The notes beneath the pieces were generated by a model. The model worked only from the letters and a program-made list of their open reading frames with translations. It ran no database searches and was not told the origin of the DNA. The position numbers and the translations under genes were made by a program. A stretch of 64,000 nucleotides of DNA from UBA6016 sp041915365 (GTDB lineage: Bacteria; Campylobacterota; Campylobacteria; Campylobacterales; UBA6016): assembly GCA_041915365.1 (NCBI GenBank), contig JAYSBP010000001.1:186001-250000 (forward strand). The letters are read 5' to 3'. How positions within the stretch are numbered: the first letter of the stretch is position 1; every line of letters begins with the position of its first letter. This document shows positions 1 through 8,302 of this stretch, one piece after another.

Positions 1-423
1 AGAAGAAGCAGTGAGTCCCAACGCAAGAGCGGCTAGTATGAATATACTCTTTCCGCCAAAATAAAAAAAGTTTGATAGTTTTGCCGCATCCGGTGCTGTG
101 GCAGAGACAAACACTATTAGATTTTTTATCGCCTCAAAAACAAATGAACCTGGTATCATTGGTATTCCTGCTGGAACTTTGAGTATTCTAAGTTGTGTTT
201 TTGTTTTTTGGCTGATGATATCGGCCAGCACGCCAACACAAAAAGCACCTGCCAAAACCGATAGCTCAATACCAAAACCGATACTAATAAAAATATTTCT
301 TACAAAATACCCAAAGAAAGCAAGCACTCCAACAAGCCAGATATGCTCTTTGCGCACCTTGAAAACCATGGCAAAACCTATGGCGGCTACGACAGCCAAA
401 AGTGGCTTTATCAAAATATCCAC
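1..423 (-). CDS. Threonine/serine exporter, small ThrE_2 (DUF3815) subunit, partial
   Basis: The 3' end lies beyond the left edge, so only about the first 141 residues are visible. I read it from the GTG at 423, which has a GAGAGGAG ribosome site and overlaps the end of the upstream gene by 13 bases, so the two are probably translationally coupled. The protein is almost wholly hydrophobic, with several membrane segments, and contains the motif VPAGIPMIPGSF, typical of the smaller half of split ThrE-type exporters. In that family the ThrE_1 and ThrE_2 halves together export threonine/serine across the inner membrane. The order here (ThrE_1 then ThrE_2) fits. The role is inferred from family and pairing; substrate is not shown by sequence. 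Confidence 0.75.
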   Translation of the reverse strand, partial: MDILIKPLLAVVAAIGFAMVFKVRKEHIWLVGVLAFFGYFVRNIFISIGFGIELSVLAGAFCVGVLADIISQKTKTQLRILKVPAGIPMIPGSFVFEAIKNLIVFVSATAPDAAKLSNFFYFGGKSIFILAALALGLTASS

Positions 424-1160
424 GCAAAACTCCTCTCGGCCACTATCGCAAGCGTCGTCCCAAACACTATACCAAAAGACAAAAACATAGCCCTAAGACC
501 TCTTGCTGCCCCATTGAGATAATGCCCCTTTAACATATCTTCAAACGTATTGATAAGTTGTATTCCTGGTATCAAAAAAAACGTCGACGCCGCTTGTGCA
601 AAACCAAGCTCCGCTACACCAAGCAACTTTGAAAATACGAAAGCCCCAAGCGTAGCCAAAAAAGCACACACTAGATTTACAAACATCATAGAAATACCAA
701 GCTTTACTATTTTTGACTTTATAAAAAACGCAAAATAGGCCGCCAAAAACACTGCAAGTGCACCATATATGTCACATCCAAGCAACATTCCAAATGCAGC
801 ACATCCAATCGGAACAGCAAAAAAAGACAGATATTCGAACGGTGGATTTTTTTGCAATACTGAGACTTTAAAATCAGAAAATTCTAGTATAGGCTTTGAG
901 GCATATTGGTATATTGTCGATAGTCGCTCAAAGTTTGGCGTTACGTCTTCTATATGTTTCATTTTTGTATGAAAACCGCCTTGATACGTCAGGGTCACAA
1001 GAACGGACTTTGGAAGAACCAATATGCCGACGTTCTCAAATCCCTTTGCCTTCAAATACGAAAGCATTGCATCTTCAACGGATGAGCTATCGGCACCCGA
1101 TTCCATCATCTCCTTACCTATCCAAAGTGCGGCATCGGCTATCTCGGCAATACGTGTCAC
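411..1160 (-). CDS. Threonine/serine exporter, ThrE_1 (DUF1212) subunit
   Basis: A 249-residue inner-membrane protein. The soluble N-terminal ~110 residues contain the ESGADSSSVEDAM segment characteristic of DUF1212/ThrE_1, followed by about five hydrophobic segments from residue ~110 on. The family is the large half of split threonine/serine exporters, and the partner ThrE_2 half follows directly with a 13-base overlap. The start is GTG at 1160, overlapping the TGA of the ABC-F gene (GTGA), so this gene is probably translated from the same message. Family assignment is good; the exported substrate is inferred. Confidence 0.8.
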   Translation of the reverse strand: MTRIAEIADAALWIGKEMMESGADSSSVEDAMLSYLKAKGFENVGILVLPKSVLVTLTYQGGFHTKMKHIEDVTPNFERLSTIYQYASKPILEFSDFKVSVLQKNPPFEYLSFFAVPIGCAAFGMLLGCDIYGALAVFLAAYFAFFIKSKIVKLGISMMFVNLVCAFLATLGAFVFSKLLGVAELGFAQAASTFFLIPGIQLINTFEDMLKGHYLNGAARGLRAMFLSFGIVFGTTLAIVAERSFAWIF

Positions 1161-3100
1161 CCTTCAAACCCCTCTATTTTCTCTTCAATCTCAAAAAATC
1201 TCTCCATTTTACCATCAAGGGCCAGTTGTGCGGCATCTAGCTCGTCCGAGAGCTTGCCTATCCCCTCTTTTTGGTATATATCAGGGTCTCCAAGGGCGTT
1301 TGTAAGCCTTTTTATCTCTGCTTCTAAAGCTTCTATCTCTTTTGGCAGACTCTCATACTCCATCTTCTCTTTATAGCTTAGTTTTTTTGCCTCTTTTTTT
1401 GGCTTTTCATCTTTTGATTTTACCTCATTGGTAACAGGCAAGTTCTCCATATCACCAAGCTCTCTTATCTCTTTTTCTATCTCTAAATATTCGCTATACC
1501 CCTGATAACTCTCTTCTATCAGCCCATTCCCTTCAAAGATAAGAAGTTTGTTTGCCAACTTATCGACAAAGTACCTGTCGTGGCTAACAAATATTACACA
1601 ACCCTCAAAATTTTGAATATACTCTTCCAGAATATTTATTGTAGGTATATCGAGGTCGTTTGTTGGTTCATCCAGTATTAGACAATCTACTTTTTTGGCA
1701 AACAACAATGCTAAAGCGACACGGCTTTTTTCACCACCAGAGAGTATTCCGACCTTCTTATCCAAAAACTCTTTTGGGAATAGGAAGTTTTTTAGGTAAC
1801 CAAATACGTGCATATTTCTACCCTGCACCTCCACCCTGTCGCCGCCGCCAGGACAAAAAGTCTCAAGAATATCCTTACTATCGTCAAGCGACGCTTTGCT
1901 CTGGTCGAAATATCCGCTAGCAAAATCTCCGACCCTTATACTCCCCTTGTCTTGCTTTAGCTCGCTCCTCAACAGCTTTAGCAACGTTGACTTGCCGCTA
2001 CCGTTTGGCCCGACTATCGCTATCCTATCTTTTTGGAGAATTCTTGCCGTGAAGTTTTTGATAATCTCTCTCTCGCCAAGCGACAAAGAGATATTGTCAA
2101 GCCAGAAAAACTCTTTTTGTCTATTTTGAGCGCTTCCACCATTCCAGTTTTTCTTTTCCCTCTCCAGCTCTACACGCATTTTTCGTATCGCTGACGGATT
2201 TTTTTTGGCTTGGTCTCTAAGGTCTAGTAGTTTTCTTTTTCGCCCCTCATTTCTCTTTCGTCTAGCGCTAACGCCTCTTTGATACCAGTGCTCTTCTTGC
2301 TTTAAAAGCCTAAGCAGATTTTCGTGCTCCGTGCGCATATTCTCAAGCAATTGAGCTTTGCCGGATAGATAGTTGGCATATCCGCCCCTAAAGCTTCTCA
2401 GCTTCGCATCGTCTATCTCGATACATCTAGTGGCTATACGGTCAATAAAATATCTATCGTGTGAGATAAATATCATCGTATAGTTCTCGGCCAGTATCAA
2501 CTCTTCAAGAAACTCCACCATATATACGTCAAGATGGTTTGTAGGCTCATCGAGGAGCAAAATATCCGGCTTTTGAAGCAACAAACTAGCAAGTGCTACA
2601 CGTCTTTGCTCGCCGCCGGAGAGAGTCACGGTCCGCTGCGAGCGAAACTCATCTAGCTTTAGTTGTCTTATTATTCGCTCTATCTTGTCTTCAAGATTCC
2701 ACGCCGAGTGATGCTCAAGAAACAACGTAAGCTCTTCGCTTCTTTTGAGCAGTTCTTTGTCATCGTGGTTTTGCGCTAATTTTTCATTTACGCTTTCAAA
2801 CTCCCTAAGTGCGTCAAAAAGCTCACTTAGGCTCTTTTTTAGCGACTCTATCACGGTATCTTCTGCGTCAAACCTTGGGTCTTGAGCTAGCATTTTGATT
2901 TCGACACCGTTTTGTCGGATGATTTTCCCCTCATCAGAGTCCATCTCTCCCATGATGATTTTGAGTAGCGTAGATTTGCCGCTTCCGTTTTTGCCTAGCA
3001 GCGACACCCTCTCCCCTTTTTCTAGGACGAAGTCCACACCGTCAAGGATTTTTTGCGCTTCAAAGCTTTTTTTGAGTCCGTTGATGTCTATAAGAGCCAT
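1157..3100 (-). CDS. uup: ABC-F family ATPase, Uup type
   Basis: A 647-residue soluble protein with two ATPase domains and no membrane segment. Walker A motifs GKNGSGKST (about residue 36) and GPNGSGKST lie in the two halves, with signature motifs LSGGEQRR and LSGGEKSR and Walker B runs ending in LDEPTNHLD and LDEPTNDLD. The linker between domains is charged and helical, and the C-terminal ~90 residues are a Lys/Glu-rich coiled coil. That tail is typical of Uup rather than EttA. ABC-F proteins of this class act on the ribosome or, for Uup, also bind branched DNA through the tail. The gene heads an operon with the ThrE pair, which may be only positional. Confidence 0.88.
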   Translation of the reverse strand: MALIDINGLKKSFEAQKILDGVDFVLEKGERVSLLGKNGSGKSTLLKIIMGEMDSDEGKIIRQNGVEIKMLAQDPRFDAEDTVIESLKKSLSELFDALREFESVNEKLAQNHDDKELLKRSEELTLFLEHHSAWNLEDKIERIIRQLKLDEFRSQRTVTLSGGEQRRVALASLLLQKPDILLLDEPTNHLDVYMVEFLEELILAENYTMIFISHDRYFIDRIATRCIEIDDAKLRSFRGGYANYLSGKAQLLENMRTEHENLLRLLKQEEHWYQRGVSARRKRNEGRKRKLLDLRDQAKKNPSAIRKMRVELEREKKNWNGGSAQNRQKEFFWLDNISLSLGEREIIKNFTARILQKDRIAIVGPNGSGKSTLLKLLRSELKQDKGSIRVGDFASGYFDQSKASLDDSKDILETFCPGGGDRVEVQGRNMHVFGYLKNFLFPKEFLDKKVGILSGGEKSRVALALLFAKKVDCLILDEPTNDLDIPTINILEEYIQNFEGCVIFVSHDRYFVDKLANKLLIFEGNGLIEESYQGYSEYLEIEKEIRELGDMENLPVTNEVKSKDEKPKKEAKKLSYKEKMEYESLPKEIEALEAEIKRLTNALGDPDIYQKEGIGKLSDELDAAQLALDGKMERFFEIEEKIEGFEG

Positions 3101-3168
3101 ATTGTTCCGTAAGATTTTTTGCCTAATTATAATAAAAAAGGTGTAAGAGCTTTTCTCTAAAGACTCGG

Positions 3169-3182
3169 GGAATATTATTTGC
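3169..3182 (+). promoter_or_regulatory. Candidate sigma-54 (RpoN) promoter of the EF-hand gene
   Basis: GG at 3169-3170, exactly ten bases, then GC at 3181-3182 within a TTTGCTT context, matching the epsilonproteobacterial RpoN pattern (GGAA...TTTGCTT). Transcription would begin near 3193, about 20 bases before the ATG at 3215. This also argues against any start codon upstream of that point. It is a motif match only; no transcript data are available. Confidence 0.55.
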
Positions 3183-3214
3183 TTGTAAAAATGAAGTTAG
3201 AACAAGGATGCAAT

Positions 3215-4063
3215 ATGCAAAGCCTATCGATAAGCATAACGGCAAACAACTACAACGATAGTGGCAATGAGCGACAATGCGGATGCGCCTGCAAAGAAGC
3301 GCAGTCGTGGTCTGAGATATATGAAGAGAGTATGGGTCACACGGTAAAAAAGGCTGTTGGATACCTTGGCGACAGCGGTGTTTTCTCTTTTTGTCTAGCG
3401 AACGGAGACAAAATAAACGTTAGCATGACTGCAGGCAATATATCAAGATTTAAAGAGAAGTTTGGGGACAAAATAAAACAAACGTCATGCGATTCGTACA
3501 CGTTGGACGGGAAGGCGGCTAAATATGCGGCAGCTTTTTGGGAGTACTTCACGGCAAAACAACCGGACTGCGACAAGAACGGCTATATAAATTTTGAAGA
3601 GTACAAAAACAGCGATTCGTTTTTGATAGGTTACGACGAAAAAAACCAAATGCCTATAACGACGAAAATATCAAACGGTTTTACCGACGAAGAACTTGAA
3701 AAAATGGGCATCACAAAATGCACTATCGAAAGCGTAGATTTATTGTTTAACGCATTAATTGAATTTGATATGAATATGGACGGTACTATCGACAAAGCAG
3801 AGCTTGGGTATCAATGCGCAAACGAGGCTTGCGATAGTGAGCAAACTGCGCAAAATATCTTGTTTGTCAAGTGGCTTTTATGGTTCTTAGACGGAATGCA
3901 AGATGATGATGAAAAGAAGAAATTATTGAAAAAACAAAGCGAACTAGAAGATAGTGCGACCATAAGAAGAAAAATAATGGAAGCCGTAAATAGGCTGCCT
4001 GATATTAAAGAGAGTGGCAAGCTCGGTGGGCTATTGCAAGATATAAAAAGTAGTCTAAAATAA
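3215..4063 (+). CDS. EF-hand calcium-binding protein, unknown function
   Basis: A 282-residue protein starting at an ATG preceded by AAGGA six bases upstream; longer reading frames would begin upstream of the predicted transcription start. It has two canonical EF-hand loops: DCDKNGYINFEE near residue 124 and DMNMDGTIDKAE near residue 189, both with Asp/Asn at positions 1, 3 and 5, Gly at 6 and Glu at 12. The N-terminal ~35 residues are Ser/Asn-rich with a cysteine cluster (CGCACK). No signal peptide or membrane segment is evident. I do not recognise a named family. It converges on the nif-accessory operon with a 6-base gap and has its own sigma-54-like promoter, so it may belong to the flagellar or nitrogen regulon (inference). 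Confidence 0.75.
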   Translation: MQSLSISITANNYNDSGNERQCGCACKEAQSWSEIYEESMGHTVKKAVGYLGDSGVFSFCLANGDKINVSMTAGNISRFKEKFGDKIKQTSCDSYTLDGKAAKYAAAFWEYFTAKQPDCDKNGYINFEEYKNSDSFLIGYDEKNQMPITTKISNGFTDEELEKMGITKCTIESVDLLFNALIEFDMNMDGTIDKAELGYQCANEACDSEQTAQNILFVKWLLWFLDGMQDDDEKKKLLKKQSELEDSATIRRKIMEAVNRLPDIKESGKLGGLLQDIKSSLK

Positions 4064-4069
4064 ACGCTT

Positions 4070-4345
4070 TTACCCCGCAATATCCTCAAATAGTTGTTTT
4101 AGGCGGTTGTTTCTTATCTCTATAAGGCGGACGATTTCTGGCATATCGAACTCGCCGAAATACGTCATATCAAAAAGCTTTTGCAGCGGCTGGCGACAAC
4201 ATGTCTTATCACACTCCGTCACCAGTTTTTTTGCTTTTTTGTAAGGCAATTCGGTACCTTGAAAGATTGTTATAGCTTCACCGATAGTTTTGCCGCTACA
4301 TTCACATATTACGGTCTTAGATAGCTCTTCGTCCCAACCTTTCAT
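4070..4345 (-). CDS. Small BFD-like putative [2Fe-2S]-binding protein of the nif region
   Basis: 91 residues, ATG with AAAGGA seven bases upstream. The cysteine arrangement (CEC near residue 14, then CDKTCC about 30 residues later, after a GKTIGEAI helix) resembles the bacterioferritin-associated-ferredoxin/NifU-middle-domain fold, which binds a [2Fe-2S] cluster through CxC and CxxC pairs. The C-terminal 35 residues are charged and helical. It is the last gene of the nifB-nifV-GNAT-CCE_0567-like operon, so a role in electron or cluster delivery for nitrogenase maturation is a reasonable inference. The fold assignment rests on Cys spacing only. Confidence 0.55.
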   Translation of the reverse strand: MKGWDEELSKTVICECSGKTIGEAITIFQGTELPYKKAKKLVTECDKTCCRQPLQKLFDMTYFGEFDMPEIVRLIEIRNNRLKQLFEDIAG

Positions 4346-4357
4346 GGTGTCGTCCTT

Positions 4358-4540
4358 TTATAGGTTATTAGCTTTTTTGTACTCATAATATTTATCTATT
4401 GCCGCTATTATCTCTTCTGCAAGTGGCCTGAGCTCGTTATACTCTGTCCAAAGCGTATCTTCCACTATGTCGTGTATCTTTGAGGCTATTTCGCTCGCCT
4501 TTCTTTTCATCGTAGCCAACTCTTTTTTTGTATCTTCCAT
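4358..4540 (-). CDS. CCE_0567-like (Rop-like, PF05082) nif-associated helical protein
   Basis: A 60-residue, all-helical, highly charged protein with a strong AAGGAG ribosome site. The pattern of an N-terminal LxxMKRKA helix, an IHDIVED turn and a second amphipathic helix matches the small two-helix family named for cyanobacterial CCE_0567. That family occurs almost only in nif clusters, usually near nifX/nifN or nifW, and has been described as a metal-binding four-helix dimer. Its position in the nifB operon supports the call. Its exact role in cofactor assembly is not known. Confidence 0.7.
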   Translation of the reverse strand: MEDTKKELATMKRKASEIASKIHDIVEDTLWTEYNELRPLAEEIIAAIDKYYEYKKANNL

Positions 4541-4575
4541 TGTAACTCCTTCGTTTGAATTTGATTGTCTAAAAA

Positions 4576-5409
4576 CTAACCCTGAGACCCTGCACTTGCG
4601 AATGAATATACGTTTTCGTACACCACTTTGAGGTCCTCGCCTTTTGCCATTTGTACCGTTCGCCCAACCTCTTCAAAGCCATAACCTATAAAAAAAGATA
4701 GTATCTCATCAATTTTTGGCACATCGGCATATATCTCTTTCATCCCCCGAAAGTGCAAAAACTCACGAAACATCCTCTCAGCATCAAGATATGCCCCACT
4801 TCTTACCTCAAAAGGACCTACGAATGCACTTCCACCTATCATCCTTGAGTGCAAAAAGCCGTTTTCTGTTGCAAAATAAATAGAGCTTTTGGATGACAAA
4901 TCCTCTGAGAGCAACACGCTCCTATCTTCATTAAAAAACTCTTGGTCTAGCTTTACCGCCACGTTTGAGAGAGTCTTTTGCTCCGTCTCCCCAAAAGCGC
5001 TAAAAGCACGACTTGAAAGCTCTTTTTTGCTTTTTAGCCTGATAATTTCTATACACTCTTTAAATCCATAGCTTTTGTAAAACTTTTTTAAAAGCGGATT
5101 TGCGTTTAGATAGACGATGCCCCTGTCTTCTACAGCTTTTAGAGCCGCCTCAAAAAGCCTCTTACCATACCCTTTTTTACGAAACTGCGGGAAAACAAGA
5201 AAGTTGCCTATCCAGACTGATTTTTCATGCTCATAGGTCGTAATCCCGCCCGCAAGCTGTCCGTCAACAAGCAATGCAAAAGACGTTGTGGGAAAGCGCT
5301 CTATAGTGCGGAGTAGTTCAAACTCGTCTATGAGCCACTCTTCTCTCACGGCTTGCGCTACAAAAGGCGTTACAAAATCACGCCGAAACCATACAACTTT
5401 TACGCACAA
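4576..5409 (-). CDS. GNAT family N-acetyltransferase in the nif operon
   Basis: A 277-residue protein. Residues ~45-130 carry the GNAT core with the acetyl-CoA motif A FRKKGYGKRL, followed by the YKSYGF segment common at the end of the fold. Residues ~130-277 form a second, less clear acyltransferase-like half. The start is TTG at 5409, with AGAAGG seven bases upstream, overlapping the stop region of nifV by ten bases, so the genes are probably coupled. The substrate is unknown. A GNAT protein inside a nifB-nifV operon is unusual and may modify a protein or small molecule of nitrogenase maturation (inference). Confidence 0.75.
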   Translation of the reverse strand: MCVKVVWFRRDFVTPFVAQAVREEWLIDEFELLRTIERFPTTSFALLVDGQLAGGITTYEHEKSVWIGNFLVFPQFRKKGYGKRLFEAALKAVEDRGIVYLNANPLLKKFYKSYGFKECIEIIRLKSKKELSSRAFSAFGETEQKTLSNVAVKLDQEFFNEDRSVLLSEDLSSKSSIYFATENGFLHSRMIGGSAFVGPFEVRSGAYLDAERMFREFLHFRGMKEIYADVPKIDEILSFFIGYGFEEVGRTVQMAKGEDLKVVYENVYSFASAGSQG

Positions 5410-6518
5410 CTTGAAGCCTTCTCATAAATGGCTTTTAACTCTTTTGAGTTTAGAGTTTTTTTGTTTTTCTCCACACTCTCTCGCACCTCGTCAAGGACAA
5501 CGCCAAGCTCCTCTTTTTTTGCTGCAATGCCCACACTGCGAAGGCGGTGCTTGATGGAATCTCTGCCTGTATGTTTTCCTATCGGGTAAGCCCTCTTGCC
5601 GCCGACAACTTCAGGAGAGAAAGGCTCGTATGATGCGGAATTTTTGAGAACACCGCTAGCGTGTATGCCGCTCTCATGAGCAAAAAGTCTTTTGCCGATC
5701 ACAGGCGCATTGACAGCTACTTTTATGCCGCTTGCCTTGGCGACTTTTGAAGTAAGGGCTTTTAGTGAGGCGCTATCCATATCTCTTTGTTCACCGAGTT
5801 GGTAGATAAGGCTCATAGCTATCTGCTCAAAGCTAGCATTCCCAGCCCTCTCTCCTATTCCAAGAGTAGTCGTATTGACACTTGTCGCACCAGCTTCAAT
5901 GCCGGCAATAGCGTTTGCCGTAGCCATACCAAAGTCGTTATGGGTATGCATCTCAATAGGCAAGCCACAATTTGCTATCTTGGTGACAATTTTGTAAGTT
6001 TGCATTGGAGTGAGTATTCCAACCGTATCGCAAAATCTGAACCTATCCGCCCCAAGCAAAGAACCAAACGATATTAACTCTTTCAAAAACTCGGCATCGG
6101 CACGACTAGCATCCTCGGCCCCAATACAGACAAACAGCCCTTCTTTTTTTGCAAGCGATATTGATTTTTCGAGATTGCTCAGGATTTTATCTCTCGATAG
6201 GTTCTTGACATCCATCAAAATATCGCTTGTCGGCACAGACAAATCCACGGCAGTCAGTCCGCATTCAAAGGCATTAGACAAGTCTGCCTCGGTTGCCCTG
6301 CACCAGCCCATCTGACGGACACCAAGACGAAGAGACAATATCTCTTTGATAGCCTCTCTCTCTTTTGCCCCCATTGCCGGAATGCCGATTTCCAACTCGT
6401 CCGCACCTGCTTGAACCAGCAATTTTGCAATCTCTAGTTTTTCTTTTAGGCTAAAAGCCACATACGGCGCTTGCTCGCCGTCTCTTAAAGTAGTATCATT
6501 AATAAGGATGCGGCTCAT
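5400..6518 (-). CDS. nifV: Homocitrate synthase
   Basis: Condenses acetyl-CoA with 2-oxoglutarate to homocitrate, the organic ligand of the FeMo cofactor. The 372-residue protein shows the HMGL-like TIM barrel: N-terminal INDTTLRDGEQAP (family signature 1), metal-binding HTHNDFGMA, and GIGERAGNAS (family signature 2), with a C-terminal HESGIH segment. Two ATGs sit in tandem. The second (6518) is five bases from AGGAGG and the first only two, so the second is preferred. It follows nifB after about 15 bases. Leucine-pathway isopropylmalate synthase is the main alternative but is usually longer (~500 residues), and context favours NifV. Confidence 0.92.
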   Translation of the reverse strand: MSRILINDTTLRDGEQAPYVAFSLKEKLEIAKLLVQAGADELEIGIPAMGAKEREAIKEILSLRLGVRQMGWCRATEADLSNAFECGLTAVDLSVPTSDILMDVKNLSRDKILSNLEKSISLAKKEGLFVCIGAEDASRADAEFLKELISFGSLLGADRFRFCDTVGILTPMQTYKIVTKIANCGLPIEMHTHNDFGMATANAIAGIEAGATSVNTTTLGIGERAGNASFEQIAMSLIYQLGEQRDMDSASLKALTSKVAKASGIKVAVNAPVIGKRLFAHESGIHASGVLKNSASYEPFSPEVVGGKRAYPIGKHTGRDSIKHRLRSVGIAAKKEELGVVLDEVRESVEKNKKTLNSKELKAIYEKASSCA

Positions 6519-6533
6519 CATGGCCTCCTCAAA

Positions 6534-7943
6534 TCAACCCTCTTCGGATTCGTGTCCGAAATACTCTTTTGCGGCAGACATAAGAGCTTCGGCTATAGAA
6601 GCCTTCGCATATTTTTCTATGCTTACGACACCTATCTCTTTTAGCGTCTCCTGTGGGCAGCCACCTATTTTTGCAGTAAGCAATAGCTTCACGTCATGGA
6701 GTGCGGATTTTATCTCATCCATAGGATTTTCGCATGAGTCCGGCCCTGCGCAGTATCCAGCTCCAACTGAGCGTTTTGTCAAAAATCTAAAGCCAGCATC
6801 TCCAGCCTCGTAAATCAAAAACTCTTTTACAGTACCAAAATGCTCATTCACCGTTGCAAAATCACTTGAAGTGACAGCTATAAAGACCGTATCGCCGCTC
6901 GAAGATAACATTTTTTTCTCGGCTTCCGCTCTCTCGTTCGCCTCTTTCATTATCTCTCTAAAGCTCTCTATTTTCTCTTTCGCCTGCTTGCGTCCTTCGA
7001 TATCATACAGCGCTACAAGCTCATCCATATCCTTGCCGACAAAGCTTTCAGGCGTAAACTCAGCACTTCTATCTTCGCCTAGTATGCCTATGGCATCCGC
7101 ACGACATTGTTTACAATGCGTCATCAGACTCATATCCATACCACAAGCCTCTTGCGCTTTTGCTAGTTGCTCTTCTGTAGCCGAAGGTACACCATTTAGC
7201 CCATAGTACGTGCCAAATTCAGGCTCAGAGAGTAGTGGCATTATATTATGGAGGAATACACCCATCTCTTTTAGTTTTTTAGATACGTTTGGCAAATCTT
7301 CTTCATTTACACCTGGTATCAACACAGAGTTTGCTTTGATTAGAATGCCGGCTTCAACGCATTTTTGGATACCCTCTAGTTGTTTGCTAAGAAGCAGGGC
7401 TGCTGCCTCTTCCCCTTTGTATCTCTTACCCTCAAAGTACACCCACGGATAAATCTGTGCACCGACTTTCGGGTCTATAGTGTTTATAGTTACAGTGATA
7501 TGGTCTACGCCGGCCTCTTTGATTTGCTCAACAAACTCAGGAAGCTTAAGCCCGTTTGTAGAAAGGCAAAGCTTCAAGTCTGGGGCGTGTTCCCTTACTA
7601 GAGCCAAAGTTTCAAACGTCTTTTGCGGATTGGCAAGAGCATCACCTGGGCCAGCTATGCCGACAACCGATAGATTTTTTATCTCACTTCCCACAAGAAG
7701 CACTTTTTTTACTGCGTCAAGCGGTTTTAGCTTTTGGCTTGTAACACCTGGCCTTGACTCGTTAGAACAGTCAAACTTACGGTTGCAGTAGTTGCATTGT
7801 ATATTACATGCAGGGGCTACCGGAAGGTGGATTCTTGCATAAGAATAATGCGCATCTTTGCTATAACAAGGGTGATCATTTATCATTGAAAGTGTTTTTT
7901 CATCTATTGTAGGTGCACTAGTGCCTGAACATCCGCAGCTCAT
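6534..7943 (-). CDS. nifB: Nitrogenase FeMo-cofactor biosynthesis radical SAM protein NifB
   Basis: Builds the NifB-co (8Fe-9S-C) precursor of the nitrogenase cofactor. The 469-residue protein opens with a Cys-rich leader (MSCGCSG), then HPCYSKDAHYSYARIHLPV and the radical-SAM cluster motif CNIQCNYC, all hallmarks of NifB. The last ~115 residues, from about TVFIAVTSSD, form a fused NifX/NafY-like cofactor-carrier domain, so this is the long, two-domain form. It is the first gene of the minus-strand nif operon and faces a sigma-54-like promoter. The structural genes nifHDK are not in the window. Confidence 0.96.
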   Translation of the reverse strand: MSCGCSGTSAPTIDEKTLSMINDHPCYSKDAHYSYARIHLPVAPACNIQCNYCNRKFDCSNESRPGVTSQKLKPLDAVKKVLLVGSEIKNLSVVGIAGPGDALANPQKTFETLALVREHAPDLKLCLSTNGLKLPEFVEQIKEAGVDHITVTINTIDPKVGAQIYPWVYFEGKRYKGEEAAALLLSKQLEGIQKCVEAGILIKANSVLIPGVNEEDLPNVSKKLKEMGVFLHNIMPLLSEPEFGTYYGLNGVPSATEEQLAKAQEACGMDMSLMTHCKQCRADAIGILGEDRSAEFTPESFVGKDMDELVALYDIEGRKQAKEKIESFREIMKEANERAEAEKKMLSSSGDTVFIAVTSSDFATVNEHFGTVKEFLIYEAGDAGFRFLTKRSVGAGYCAGPDSCENPMDEIKSALHDVKLLLTAKIGGCPQETLKEIGVVSIEKYAKASIAEALMSAAKEYFGHESEEG

Positions 7944-7979
7944 ACCGAACTCCTTTTAAATGGCTTTGAGAGAGTAAAT

Positions 7980-7993
7980 ACATTATCCGTTCC
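7980..7993 (-). promoter_or_regulatory. Candidate sigma-54-like promoter of the nifB operon
   Basis: Read on the minus strand: GG (7993-7992) in a CGGAACGGAT context, ten bases, then GT (7981-7980), so the -12 element departs from the usual GC. The predicted transcription start is near 7968, about 25 bases before the nifB ATG. The same GGAACGGAT..TGT.TTT layout recurs upstream of the gene at 63458. It lies back to back with the ferredoxin promoter. Confidence 0.4.
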
Positions 7994-8004
7994 GCAACTT
8001 TTAC

Positions 8005-8018
8005 GGAATTCAATATGC
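8005..8018 (+). promoter_or_regulatory. Candidate sigma-54 promoter of the fdx-nifX-clpX operon
   Basis: GG at 8005-8006, ten bases, GC at 8017-8018 (context CGGAATTCAATATGCAT), the GG-N10-GC spacing required by RpoN. Transcription would start about 12 bases downstream, near 8030, leaving a ~25-base leader before the ATG at 8055. Its -24 half and that of the nifB promoter form the inverted repeat TTCCG-N9-CGGAA at 7990-8008. Confidence 0.55.
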
Positions 8019-8054
8019 ATTTATAAGTACGCAACAAATATCAAGGAGAAAATC

Positions 8055-8255
8055 ATGGCAGTATTTATAAACGAAGAGTGCATCAACTGTGCGGCCTGTG
8101 CCGACGAGTGCCCAAATGCGGCGATAGTCGACAACGACAAAAACCCAACAGGTGCGGATATTTTCTTTGTTCTTGAAAACAAATGCACAGAGTGCGACGG
8201 CGGCGAACTAGCTTGCGTATCGGTATGCCCAAGCGACGCTATCCACAAAAGATAA
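8055..8255 (+). CDS. nif-associated 2[4Fe-4S] ferredoxin
   Basis: A 66-residue bacterial-type ferredoxin with two cysteine sets. The first is CINCAACADECP; the second is CTECDGGELACVSVCP, with the longer spacing (CxxC-x8-C-x3-C) found in the nif-linked FdxN-like group. It probably donates electrons to NifB or another maturation enzyme. It starts at an ATG behind AAGGAG and heads an operon with the NifX-family gene and clpX. Confidence 0.9.
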   Translation: MAVFINEECINCAACADECPNAAIVDNDKNPTGADIFFVLENKCTECDGGELACVSVCPSDAIHKR

Positions 8256-8302
8256 TTAAAAGGCTACTTCGCCTACAATCCGACTAAAAAACGGAGTTTA
8301 AA

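Noticed and set aside
98..490. Open frame on the plus strand at the left edge
   Set aside because: It is antisense to the ThrE_2/ThrE_1 genes, which have family motifs, ribosome sites and coupling; the plus-strand product is low-complexity Lys/Ser/Pro-rich.
3179..3214. Longer N-terminus for the EF-hand protein
   Set aside because: No ribosome site, and it would begin upstream of the predicted sigma-54 transcription start; ATG 3215 has AAGGA at the right distance.
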